From assembly GCA_009786625.1 (NCBI GenBank), contig WQRT01000030.1, positions 310 to 8,439 of the forward strand: a stretch of 8,130 nt of DNA, written 5' to 3'. Origin of the DNA: Treponema sp. (GTDB taxonomy: Bacteria > Spirochaetota > Spirochaetia > Treponematales > Breznakiellaceae). Both the position numbers and the translations under genes were made by a program. Shown piece after piece: positions 1 through 7,024 of this stretch. The notes beneath the pieces are model-generated. The model was not told the origin of the DNA. It did no database searches and worked only from the letters and a program-made list of their open reading frames with translations. Position 1 is the stretch's first letter; every line of letters begins with the position of its first letter.

Positions 1-768
1 GCTCTTGCCGACAGGACATACCGCCCTGTGATGAACGTTGACTGGCTGGACGCTAAAATTATGAAACCCCAGAATGTCGGGGAGCTTTTGGAAATCGGCA
101 GTCATGACGCAGGTTTTACCGGAATCGACTGGATAAATGAAAGCGGCGCAGATGTCGCGGAAGTGCTCGACCTTGGTTTTGATAAAGTCCGTATTGTCGC
201 GGCGGTTCCTCAAGGATATGACGATGCTTTTTTAAAATCGAAAAAACTGGTGGTCGCGACAGAATATGTAAATCTCGCGGAAGCGTGGCTTAAATCTTGC
301 GGTTATCAATACAGGATACTGCGCACTTTCGGCGCGACGGAAGTTTTTCCGCCGGATGACGCTGACATGATTATCGATAATACATCATCGGGACAGACGT
401 TAAAAGATAATGGTTTAAAAATTATCGGCACGCTTCTTGAATCATCAACGCGTTTTATCGCGTCACACGCGGCGATGGCTGACGAAGAAAAGAGAGGCCG
501 CATTGAGGAGCTTGCAATGCTGTTCCGCGCAGTTCTTGAAGGGCATGATCGCGTAATGCTTGAGATGAACATCCCAAAAGAGCAGTTTGAGTCTTTGGCA
601 TGTCTTCCCGCTATGCGAAGCCCGACTGTCGCGGAACTTTTAGGCGAAGCAGGTTTCGCAGTAAAGATCGCCGTGAAAAAAAGCGATGTTCCCGATATCA
701 TTCCCAAATTGAAAAAACTCGGTGCGCTTGATATTGTGGAATATGATTTGCGTAAAGTTGTTATGTGA
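1..768 (+). CDS. hisG: ATP phosphoribosyltransferase, long form (5'-truncated by window edge)
   Basis: HisG catalyses the first step of histidine synthesis, condensing ATP with PRPP to phosphoribosyl-ATP. The frame is open from base 1, so the true start lies upstream. The GTG at 28 is only an internal Val codon, because the preceding residues (ALADRTYRP) already fit the family. Roughly 30 N-terminal residues are missing. In the visible 255 residues, KIMKPQNVGEL (19-29) and GSHDAGFTGIDW (33-44) are HisG signatures, and DNTSSGQTL (126-134) is the PRPP-binding loop. Residues from about 186 to the end (MLEMNIPKEQ, LPAMRSPTV, VPDIIPKLKKLGA) match the C-terminal regulatory domain that binds histidine for feedback inhibition. 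This is therefore the long form, which does not need HisZ. The TGA stop is followed by a short gap with a G-rich tract, then hisB. Identity is secure. Confidence 0.95.
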   Translation, partial: ALADRTYRPVMNVDWLDAKIMKPQNVGELLEIGSHDAGFTGIDWINESGADVAEVLDLGFDKVRIVAAVPQGYDDAFLKSKKLVVATEYVNLAEAWLKSCGYQYRILRTFGATEVFPPDDADMIIDNTSSGQTLKDNGLKIIGTLLESSTRFIASHAAMADEEKRGRIEELAMLFRAVLEGHDRVMLEMNIPKEQFESLACLPAMRSPTVAELLGEAGFAVKIAVKKSDVPDIIPKLKKLGALDIVEYDLRKVVM

Positions 769-770
769 AA

Positions 771-803
771 TTAGGGGTTAGGAATTAGTGGATAGGGGTT
801 AGG
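771..803 (+). repeat. G-run repeat tract in the hisG-hisB gap
   Basis: The gap holds two copies of AGGGGTTAGG, at about 773-782 and 794-803, separated by AATTAGTGGAT. The second copy ends one base before the first candidate hisB start codon. The 12-mer ATAGGGGTTAGG found here recurs in reverse orientation upstream of hisA. The tract may have been inserted or expanded, because it fills almost the whole gap. Its last AGG lies 10 bases before the ATG at 814 and could serve as a weak ribosome binding site. Its role is not known. Confidence 0.6.
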
Positions 804-804
804 T

Positions 805-1452
805 ATGAACAGGATGGCTGAGATTGAGAGAAAGACTAAAGAGACTGAGATTTTTATCTGGTTGAATATTGACGGGAAGGGTAACGCGAAACTGGAATAT
901 CCGGTGGGGTTTATGTCGCATATGCTTAACACATTTGCGCGTCACGGTTTGTTTGACATTGAAGTCCGCGCGAAGGGAGACCTTAATGTTGATCAGCATC
1001 ACCTTGTCGAAGATACGGGAATTGTGCTTGGGCAGTGTTTCGCGAAAGCGCTTGGCGAAAAGCGCGGCATTACGCGCTGCGGAAGCTGTTTGTTTCCGAT
1101 GGATGAGAGTCTCGCAAGAGCGGCCGTGGATATTTCCGGAAGGTCATTTCTATTTTTCGACGGGCAGCTTTCGGGAACACCGTTGAAATCAACTCAGGAT
1201 AACGGCGAGCAGTACGATTTTCAAACCGATGTGATAGAAGATTTCTGGCAGGGTTTTGCATCCGCCGCCGGATGCAATCTGCATCTTGAAATTCTGCGCG
1301 GCAGAAGCGATCACCATAAAATAGAAGCGCTCTTTAAAGCCGCGTCCCGCGCTCTCAGATCAGCCTGCGAGTTCGATGATCGCGTGAGAAATATAATTCC
1401 TTCTACTAAAGGTTCACTGCCGGGCTTTGATACGCCGGGAGTAATGGTATAA
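805..1452 (+). CDS. hisB: Imidazoleglycerol-phosphate dehydratase
   Basis: HisB dehydrates imidazole-glycerol phosphate to imidazole-acetol phosphate. This is a stand-alone dehydratase of 215 residues with no fused phosphatase domain. The metal-binding motifs are present: DQHHLVEDTG (63-72) and SDHHKIEALFKAA (168-180), with H39 in FMSHML. DESLARAAVDISGR (100-113) and IPSTKGSL (199-206) are also typical. The family usually reads DHML where this protein has SHML (S38). The C-terminus runs about ten residues past the usual end (PGFDTPGVMV). Two starts are possible. ATG 805 gives MNRMAEIERKTKET. ATG 814 gives MAEIERKTKET, closer to the usual HisB N-terminus, and has an AGG 10 bases upstream. The choice does not affect the domain. 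hisH follows after four bases, which suggests coupled translation. Confidence 0.96.
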   Translation: MNRMAEIERKTKETEIFIWLNIDGKGNAKLEYPVGFMSHMLNTFARHGLFDIEVRAKGDLNVDQHHLVEDTGIVLGQCFAKALGEKRGITRCGSCLFPMDESLARAAVDISGRSFLFFDGQLSGTPLKSTQDNGEQYDFQTDVIEDFWQGFASAAGCNLHLEILRGRSDHHKIEALFKAASRALRSACEFDDRVRNIIPSTKGSLPGFDTPGVMV

Positions 1453-1456
1453 TTCT

Positions 1457-2080
1457 ATGATTGGCGTGATTGATTACGGCGCGGGGAATCTTGGATCTGT
1501 GATGAACGCTTTAAAGCGGCTGTCCGTTCCGGCGCGTTTTGTTTCCGGTCCTGATGAGATTAATCCTTCTTCTTCTCCGTTTGAAAAAATTATTTTTCCC
1601 GGTGACGGACATTTCGTTTCGGCAATGGCATCACTAAATAAATCCGGTTACGCGCAAGGAATAAAAGAGTGGATAAAAGCCGATAAACCTTTTCTGGGAA
1701 TTTGCATCGGGTTTCAGTTGTTATTCGAAACTTCCGAAGAAGCTTCTCCCGCTGACAGAGGCGAAATTAAAGGTCTTTCTGTTATTCCCGGAACTGTAAA
1801 ACGTTTTCCCGGGCGCAAGGTTCCCCAGATCGGATGGAATCAGACAAACGCTAATGATAAATCAATTTTATTTAAAGGCATGACAGATAACACATTTTTC
1901 TATTATATACATTCATACTACTGTGATCCTTCAAAAAAAGATATTTCTGCCGCCGAGACCGAATATTATGTCCGTTATTGCTGCGCGGTTGAACGCGGCG
2001 CTCTTGCCGCTGTACAATTTCACCCGGAAAAATCCGGAGCCGCGGGATTAAAACTTTTAGAAAACTGGATTGTAAATTAA
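1457..2080 (+). CDS. hisH: Imidazole glycerol phosphate synthase, glutaminase subunit
   Basis: HisH is the class I glutamine amidotransferase half of IGP synthase. It hydrolyses glutamine and passes ammonia through the HisF barrel. The protein has 207 residues, normal for the family. IDYGAGNLGSV (5-15) is the N-terminal signature, FLGICIGFQLLF (79-90) carries the nucleophile C83, and AVQFHPEKSG (185-194) supplies H189 and E191 of the catalytic triad. KVPQIGWN (121-128) replaces the usual VPHMGWN, with Gln for His. The oxyanion-strand motif, PGVG in well-studied HisH, is PGDG here (48-51, D50). The gene sits between hisB (4-base gap) and hisF (12-base gap). A GGGAG about 15 bases before the ATG is a poor ribosome site, so expression probably relies on coupling to hisB. 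The family call is certain. The effect of D50 is not known. Confidence 0.96.
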   Translation: MIGVIDYGAGNLGSVMNALKRLSVPARFVSGPDEINPSSSPFEKIIFPGDGHFVSAMASLNKSGYAQGIKEWIKADKPFLGICIGFQLLFETSEEASPADRGEIKGLSVIPGTVKRFPGRKVPQIGWNQTNANDKSILFKGMTDNTFFYYIHSYYCDPSKKDISAAETEYYVRYCCAVERGALAAVQFHPEKSGAAGLKLLENWIVN

Positions 2081-2092
2081 CAAGGAGAGAGT

Positions 2093-2896
2093 ATGCAGGC
2101 TAAAAGGATAATCCCCTGTCTTGATGTTGATGACGGCAAGGTAGTAAAAGGAATTAAATTCGAAGGCATAAAGGATGTCGGCGATCCTGTAGAGCTTGCA
2201 AGGCGGTATAACGATGACGGCGCTGACGAGCTTACTTTCCTTGATATAGGAGCTTCATATAAAAGCCGCGCAACATTGCTTGATGTTGTTAAAAAAGTGG
2301 CAGAGGAGGTCTTTATACCTCTTTGCGTCGGCGGCGGCATACGCGTTATAAGCGATATGCGCGACGCGATGAACGCGGGCGCGGATAAGGTCGCTGTCTG
2401 CACATCAGCGCTTAGCCGCCCGGAGCTGTTACGCGAAATGGCGGCCTCCTACGGCAGCCAGTGCGTCGTGCTTTCAATCGACGCGAAAAGGGTACAAGGC
2501 GGAAACGATCTTCGCTGGAACGCTTTTTCACACGGCGGAAGAACCGATACAGGAATTGACGCGATAGAATGGGCGGTAAAAGCCGTAGAACTCGGCGCAG
2601 GAGAAATTCTTCTTAATTCGATTGACGCGGACGGTACAGGCGCAGGTTACGATCTTGAGCTTACGCGCCGCATCCTTAAAGCGGTGCCGGTGCCTGTCAT
2701 CGCTTCGGGCGGAGCCGGTACTCTCGATCAGATTGCGTGCGTATTACTCAGCACGGCATCTTCAGAAATGGAAAACGGCGCGGAGGCTCCCGGAGCGGAC
2801 GCTGCGCTTGTCGCGTCTCTTTTGCATTTTGAAAAAACCACGATTAAAGAAATTAAAAAACACGCGGAAGCAAAAGGCGTGTGCGTCAGGTGGTGA
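2093..2896 (+). CDS. hisF: Imidazole glycerol phosphate synthase, cyclase subunit
   Basis: HisF uses ammonia from HisH to convert PRFAR into IGP and AICAR, the latter returning to purine synthesis. It is a (beta/alpha)8 barrel of 267 residues, slightly longer than the usual 250-258. The catalytic aspartates are D11 (IIPCLDV) and D130 ([10 protein letters not shown]). Phosphate-binding segments are LCVGGGIR (77-84) and VIASGGAGT (202-210), and THGGR-like SHGGR is at 146-150. D98 and K99 are kept, but position 103, usually Asn (KVxIN), is Cys. Between GGAG and GADAAL there are 24 residues instead of about 11, an insertion of roughly 13 near 218-230. A strong Shine-Dalgarno AAGGAGAG lies at 2082-2089 with good spacing to the ATG, so hisF has the best initiation signal of the cluster. 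Its stop is 11 bases from the converging pnkp stop. Confidence 0.97.
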   Translation: MQAKRIIPCLDVDDGKVVKGIKFEGIKDVGDPVELARRYNDDGADELTFLDIGASYKSRATLLDVVKKVAEEVFIPLCVGGGIRVISDMRDAMNAGADKVAVCTSALSRPELLREMAASYGSQCVVLSIDAKRVQGGNDLRWNAFSHGGRTDTGIDAIEWAVKAVELGAGEILLNSIDADGTGAGYDLELTRRILKAVPVPVIASGGAGTLDQIACVLLSTASSEMENGAEAPGADAALVASLLHFEKTTIKEIKKHAEAKGVCVRW

Positions 2897-2907
2897 GGCG
2901 TTAGCCG

Positions 2908-5493
2908 CTACAGCCTTGGATCAACAGGTTCGCTTTCAAGAGCTAACACCGCGAACACGCACTCATGCACACGGTAGAGCGGCTCGTTTCTTGTGAACCG
3001 TTCCAGAGCTTCCATTCCGAGAGCGAACTCGTTAAGCGCAAGATTTCGTTTTTTTCCGAGAGAGCGTTTCTTTAACCTTCCAAGATTTCCGTTTAAAAGG
3101 TATTCAGGACCGTAGATGATACGCAGGTATTCCCGGCCGCGGCATTTAACGGCAGGCTGGAGCAGCTCTGTTCCCTTTAACGCAGTAAAATCATAAGGCT
3201 TTACTACCATACCTTCGCCCCCGCCGTTTGTAAGATCCTCCCACCATTTAACGCCCGCCGCAATGCTTTTTTCGTCAAGAAGATCAACCTCGATGTAATT
3301 TGTAGCCATAAAGATTGGATCATTTCCCGTGATATATTTTTTTATACATTCCATGTGGGTTACATGATTTTCTTCGTTCCATGTTTTTCCTTCCGCGGCA
3401 AGAACGTGAAACGGAGCGATTCGGTAATCGTCAATATTTTTGACATCCCAGCAATAGCGGCGGTACGCGTCTGTGTATAATTCAAGCGCTCCTGCGCGTT
3501 TATCGTATTTTTCAAGAAGCTCTGTTAAATTGACGCTTTCTTCTATTTGTCTGCCGTTAAGAGCGCCGGCGGCGTTTTTAATAACGTTAGACGCTATTGA
3601 AAGAGCTGTTCTGCCGGCTCGCCCTGCGGGACCGTATTGTTCTTTTAATAAGCTCTGCGCTTTTGCCGACCACGGCATAATCTCGGCATCTATGCAAACC
3701 CAGTCTGTGTTAAAATCATCCCAGAAAGATTTTTCCGTTAACGCGTTACACAGCCTGGTAAGAATTGTATTCTCTATATCAATGTCATTTAACGTTTTTC
3801 GCTCAAAAAACGGCCTTCCAGTTCTTGTGTAAATAGTACCGAAGCTGTTATCTGTTACGCCGAAACGTTTCGCCGCCGCTTCGCTGTTTTTGCATATAAC
3901 GATTACGGCGCGAGAACCCATGTGTTTTTGTTCACATACAACACTGCCTATACCGTGTGATTTGTAGTAATCGAAGGCTTCCATCGGAAATTCAAGATAG
4001 CCGCTTTGACCGCTTGTTTCGCACGGCGACATTGTCGGCGGAAGATAGATAAGCCAGCGGGGATCGGCGGCAAAGCGGCTCATGAGTTCAAGCGCCGCCG
4101 CGGAATTTTCCGCGTTTATTTTTATAGAGCGGCGCAGCCTTGTGTTGTGGATTTTTTCGCCGAGAACATCATCAATATTGAGCATATCGTCTATCGCAGT
4201 TAATTTATCTAAAAAAGGTTTCAATGACGCGTAATACTCTTTTTTTGCTTTTACCTGCACGATTTCTTTTTCGGGATAGCGGTAAGCGGTAAGTTTTCCG
4301 CCGAATACGCATCCTGTGTCAATGCAAGAAGTGTTGTTTACTTCCTGAACATCGATGTTTGGCACATGGCCGTAAACCACAAGTGCTTTTCCCCTGTACT
4401 CATTTGCCCACGGAAAGCGAACCGGTAAACCGTACTCGTCTGTTTCACCTGTTGTTTCACCGTACAGGCAGAACTCACGGACGCGCCCTGAGCTTCGTCC
4501 CTGATATTTTTCTTTGAGTCCCGCGTGAGATACTACAAGATTTCCATGATCGAATACATAGTGGCTGATTAAGCTGTTTATAAAAATTTTTACCTTTTCG
4601 TTAAACGCAGTGTCCTGCGCGTCTAACTGCTCCACAGTTTTGTCAAGTCCGTGCGTTAGCTGAACATTTTTTCCGTTTAGTTTTCTGAGCAGCTTTGCGT
4701 CATGATTACCGGCGACGCAGAACGCTCCTCCTGTTTCAACAGCGTTCATTACAAGGCGCAGTACTTCTATATTTTTCGGACCTCTGTCGCACAGATCTCC
4801 GAGAAAAATTAATCTTCGTTTTTCAGGATGACTTACTGTAAAATTTTGCGTGTCAACTTTATATCCTAATTTGTCAAGAAGTTCACATAACTCATCGTAA
4901 CAGCCGTGCACATCGCCGATTATGTCAAACGGGCCAGTTTCATTTTTTTTATTATTCCAAAGCGGTACACGGACAATCTGCGCACGGGAGATTTCATCTT
5001 CGCTTTTTAAAATATACACATAACGGAAACCTTCACGCTGAAGCTGATTGATTGACTGGCGTAGTTGATCGATTTGTCTTTTTAAAACATTTCCGCCTAA
5101 ATTCCTGTCGCTGCGCGACGCGTTGCGTTCCCTGATTATTTTTTCGGGGATATCAAACACAATGGCGGCGGCGAGACAGTTCTGTTCTTTAGCAAGACGC
5201 AGAACCTGGCTTCTCGCGTGTTTTTGTACATTGGTCGCGTCAATTACGGTTAATTTTCCAAGATCAAGTCTTTTGTTTGCGATGTAATAAAGCGATTCAA
5301 AAGCCTGCGGCGTGACAATCTGGTTATTTTCATCATCCGAGACAAGAGAGCGGAAATAATCCGAGGATAAAACTTCCGTAGGTTTAAAATGAGTTTTAGA
5401 AAAAGTTGATTTTCCGCTGCTGGACACTCCGACAAGAGCGACCACGCATAGTTCAGGTATTTCTATTCGTATTTGCACAGGCGTTTCTAGCAT
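2908..5493 (-). CDS. pnkp: Bacterial polynucleotide kinase-phosphatase-ligase (RNA repair)
   Basis: Pnkp repairs broken RNA by phosphorylating the 5'-OH end, removing 2',3'-cyclic or 3' phosphate, and sealing the ends. All three domains are visible in 861 residues, near the 870 of the Clostridium thermocellum enzyme. The kinase (about 1-170) has P-loop GVSSSGKST (22-30) and SSDYFRSLVSDDEN (43-56). The metallophosphatase (about 187-410) has GDVHG (193-197), GDLCDRG (232-238), GNHD (262-265), SHAG (322-325) and YGHVP (374-378). The ligase/adenylyltransferase (about 470-861) has EQKHMGSRAV with the likely adenylated lysine K523, DAEIMPWSAKA (602-612), GGEGMVVKP (758-766) and VKCRGREYLRIIYGPEY (782-798). 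The C-terminus ALESEPVDPRL is the family ending, so the protein looks complete. The ligase of this family is activated by Hen1, encoded just upstream with a 7-base overlap. A GGGGG run 10 bases before the ATG is a weak ribosome site. Confidence 0.96.
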   Translation of the reverse strand: MLETPVQIRIEIPELCVVALVGVSSSGKSTFSKTHFKPTEVLSSDYFRSLVSDDENNQIVTPQAFESLYYIANKRLDLGKLTVIDATNVQKHARSQVLRLAKEQNCLAAAIVFDIPEKIIRERNASRSDRNLGGNVLKRQIDQLRQSINQLQREGFRYVYILKSEDEISRAQIVRVPLWNNKKNETGPFDIIGDVHGCYDELCELLDKLGYKVDTQNFTVSHPEKRRLIFLGDLCDRGPKNIEVLRLVMNAVETGGAFCVAGNHDAKLLRKLNGKNVQLTHGLDKTVEQLDAQDTAFNEKVKIFINSLISHYVFDHGNLVVSHAGLKEKYQGRSSGRVREFCLYGETTGETDEYGLPVRFPWANEYRGKALVVYGHVPNIDVQEVNNTSCIDTGCVFGGKLTAYRYPEKEIVQVKAKKEYYASLKPFLDKLTAIDDMLNIDDVLGEKIHNTRLRRSIKINAENSAAALELMSRFAADPRWLIYLPPTMSPCETSGQSGYLEFPMEAFDYYKSHGIGSVVCEQKHMGSRAVIVICKNSEAAAKRFGVTDNSFGTIYTRTGRPFFERKTLNDIDIENTILTRLCNALTEKSFWDDFNTDWVCIDAEIMPWSAKAQSLLKEQYGPAGRAGRTALSIASNVIKNAAGALNGRQIEESVNLTELLEKYDKRAGALELYTDAYRRYCWDVKNIDDYRIAPFHVLAAEGKTWNEENHVTHMECIKKYITGNDPIFMATNYIEVDLLDEKSIAAGVKWWEDLTNGGGEGMVVKPYDFTALKGTELLQPAVKCRGREYLRIIYGPEYLLNGNLGRLKKRSLGKKRNLALNEFALGMEALERFTRNEPLYRVHECVFAVLALESEPVDPRL

Positions 5494-6890
5494 AATGTGA
5501 ATACCCCCATTTGCGTTGAAGCGCCAAGCTCATCGTCAATTTCGCCGATTCCTGAAAATTTTACCGTGTAACCATATTGATCTGCGATTTTCCGCGCCCA
5601 TGTTTGAAATTCATCTCTTGTCCACTCAAAACGGTGATTTCCGTGCCTCAATTTGTTTTCGTCGATGTTTTCATACTTTACGTTGTATTCCTTGTTAGGT
5701 GTCGTTAATATCACATAACGAGGTTTTGTAAACTCAAACAAAACACGCTCAAAAGCCGATAAACGTGCGGTGTCAAGATGCTCGATTACTTCTATTACAC
5801 ATGCCGCGTCGTATCCCTTGAATCTGATGTCTTTATACAAGAGAGAACTCTGAAAAATGGAGACTTTTTCGCGCAGGGAGTCATTTGCTTCGTCAATTCT
5901 TAATTTTTCTTTCGCACGTGTAAGCGCAAGAGAAGATACATCAGCGCCTGTAACGCGTTCAAATTGTTTTTCTCTGACAAGGAAGCGGAGGAGATTTCCT
6001 TCGCCGCAGCCGATGTCAATAACGCTTCTTGCTTTACAATTTTTTAAAGCTGCAACTACGCTGCCAAGCCTTTTCGCGTTAAGATTGAGCTTTTTCTCGA
6101 TTTTTTCTGTTTCTGCGGGATCAGCCGCATCTTCCTCTTCATCAATGACATTTTCATCCGCAGCGGCAGCCATTTTTGCTATGGCGTTATTAACGAGCGG
6201 ACTTAATCGTATCAGATAACGGCTTGTAATAAAGCTTTTTTCAGGATGGTTAGAAAGCCAGTCTCCTGCGTTACGCAAAAGTTTTTCAACTTCATCATTG
6301 CCGACCCAGTAATGTTTCTGTCTGTCAAACACCGGGATTAATATATAAATATGTTTTATAAGATCGCGTAACAAAATTTTCCCGCGGATTGTCAAGTTTA
6401 CATATTTACTTTCACCCCAATCGGGGAATTTCTCATCTGTTAAAAATGTTTCAAATCGCACATAATAGCCAAGCGGTTCAAAAACCCTGTTAAGCATTGC
6501 CGAATCACCCCTGCACGGCAGCATTGTGATAGCAGCTTCAAGATCAAGCGGCGTATCGGATAATTCCTGATGATCATCAGCGCGGCCTGTCATCGCGGTT
6601 CTGAATACACTGGAAATCGCCACGCTCATAAAAGAAGATGATACATAAGGCCGGTCATTCACATAATCAAAAAGCCCTGCCGCGCTTGAGCCTTCTTTCC
6701 CGCGCGCGAGATTAACAGGATTTATGTCAAGAAGCAGAGCCGCGGTAGTTTTTTCATCGGATAACTCAGGATAAAAAACATAAGCGTCACCGTAACCAAG
6801 CTCAAATTTTTGCGGGCGGTAAGGATTTTTAAAAAGCAGAAAGCTGAGATCAGTAGTATTGTGTCCGCGCCATGTTATGGTTAAAAGCAT
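5487..6890 (-). CDS. hen1: 3'-terminal RNA ribose 2'-O-methyltransferase Hen1
   Basis: Hen1 adds a 2'-O-methyl group to the 3'-terminal ribose at an RNA break before sealing, so the repaired RNA resists a second cut at that site. The protein has 467 residues. The N-terminal domain (about 1-240) shows the Hen1-specific pattern HVFYPE-like AYVFYPELSDEKTTAALLLD (36-55), YVNDRPYVSSSFMSVAI (76-92), LPCRG (124-128) and KHYWVGNDEVEKLL (192-205). In studied homologues this domain binds Pnkp and switches on its ligase. An acidic, probably flexible linker spans about 241-267. The methyltransferase has SAM motif VIDIGCGEG (290-298) and metal-binding residues E367, E370 and H371 (EVIEHLD) with H419 (NHRFEWT). 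An AGGA lies seven bases before the ATG at 6890. hen1 is first in the two-gene unit and reads away from hisA. Confidence 0.95.
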   Translation of the reverse strand: MLLTITWRGHNTTDLSFLLFKNPYRPQKFELGYGDAYVFYPELSDEKTTAALLLDINPVNLARGKEGSSAAGLFDYVNDRPYVSSSFMSVAISSVFRTAMTGRADDHQELSDTPLDLEAAITMLPCRGDSAMLNRVFEPLGYYVRFETFLTDEKFPDWGESKYVNLTIRGKILLRDLIKHIYILIPVFDRQKHYWVGNDEVEKLLRNAGDWLSNHPEKSFITSRYLIRLSPLVNNAIAKMAAAADENVIDEEEDAADPAETEKIEKKLNLNAKRLGSVVAALKNCKARSVIDIGCGEGNLLRFLVREKQFERVTGADVSSLALTRAKEKLRIDEANDSLREKVSIFQSSLLYKDIRFKGYDAACVIEVIEHLDTARLSAFERVLFEFTKPRYVILTTPNKEYNVKYENIDENKLRHGNHRFEWTRDEFQTWARKIADQYGYTVKFSGIGEIDDELGASTQMGVFTLC

Positions 6891-6907
6891 AAGTTTATCC
6901 TGTTTAA

Positions 6908-6936
6908 ATGATAGTGGTTTTATGGGAAATATCCAA
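6908..6936 (-). promoter_or_regulatory. Candidate sigma70-type promoter for hen1-pnkp
   Basis: Read on the minus strand, TTGGAT (6936-6931) is followed after 17 bases by TATCAT (6913-6908). Both hexamers resemble the -35 and -10 consensus and the spacing is ideal. Transcription would start near 6901, just before the AGGA ribosome site of hen1. The assignment rests only on sequence resemblance in AT-rich DNA. Confidence 0.35.
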
Positions 6937-6958
6937 TACGGGAAAATCTTCGATACTC

Positions 6959-6985
6959 ATTCCATGTTAATTATTCCACATTAAT
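6959..6985. repeat. Tandem 13-bp direct repeat in the hen1-hisA control region
   Basis: ATTCCATGTTAAT (6959-6971) and ATTCCACATTAAT (6973-6985) match at 11 of 13 positions, with a period of 14 bases. They lie between the candidate hen1 promoter and the G-run tract before hisA. Repeated sites in a divergent promoter region often bind a regulator, but no such protein is encoded in the window. Chance similarity in AT-rich DNA cannot be excluded. Confidence 0.4.
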
Positions 6986-6990
6986 AACTA

Positions 6991-7017
6991 CCCCCTAGCC
7001 CATAGCCCCTAACCCCT
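6991..7017 (-). repeat. G-run repeat with intramolecular G-quadruplex pattern upstream of hisA
   Basis: On the minus strand the tract reads GGGG-TTA-GGGG-CTAT-GGG-CTA-GGGGG, four G-runs with loops of three or four bases. This meets the usual G-quadruplex pattern. It shares ATAGGGGTTAGG with the hisG-hisB gap, in opposite orientation. It ends directly beside the TATAAT in front of hisA, so it could affect transcription of hisA or, on the other strand, the hen1 region. Folding has not been shown. Confidence 0.6.
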
Positions 7018-7018
7018 A

Positions 7019-7024
7019 TATAAT
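7019..7024 (+). promoter_or_regulatory. Candidate -10 element of hisA-hisI, predicting a leaderless transcript
   Basis: A perfect TATAAT ends six bases before the hisA ATG at 7031. A start site at the usual distance would fall on or next to the start codon, giving a leaderless mRNA. No Shine-Dalgarno is visible in the AT-rich bases before the ATG. No good -35 hexamer is seen at 17-base spacing, where the C-run tract lies instead. Confidence 0.4.

Noticed and set aside
306..707. Minus-strand open frame of 133 codons opposite hisG
   Set aside because: It lies wholly within the well-supported hisG frame and shows no family motif. It is a shadow of the coding pattern.
2897..2907. Bidirectional terminator between hisF and pnkp
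   Set aside because: The 11-base gap is too short for a stem with a T-run, and none is seen in the adjoining coding ends.
2622..2996. Plus-strand frame overlapping the end of hisF and the end of pnkp
   Set aside because: It overlaps two genes with clear motifs in other frames, and its arginine-rich translation resembles nothing known.
3473..3832. Plus-strand frame of 119 codons inside pnkp
   Set aside because: It is antisense to the ligase domain, has no ribosome site and no recognisable domain.
5857..6219. Plus-strand frame with Ser/Phe-rich translation inside hen1
   Set aside because: It is the antisense of the acidic linker and SAM-binding region of Hen1. The hydrophobic look comes from the complement of Glu/Asp/Lys codons.
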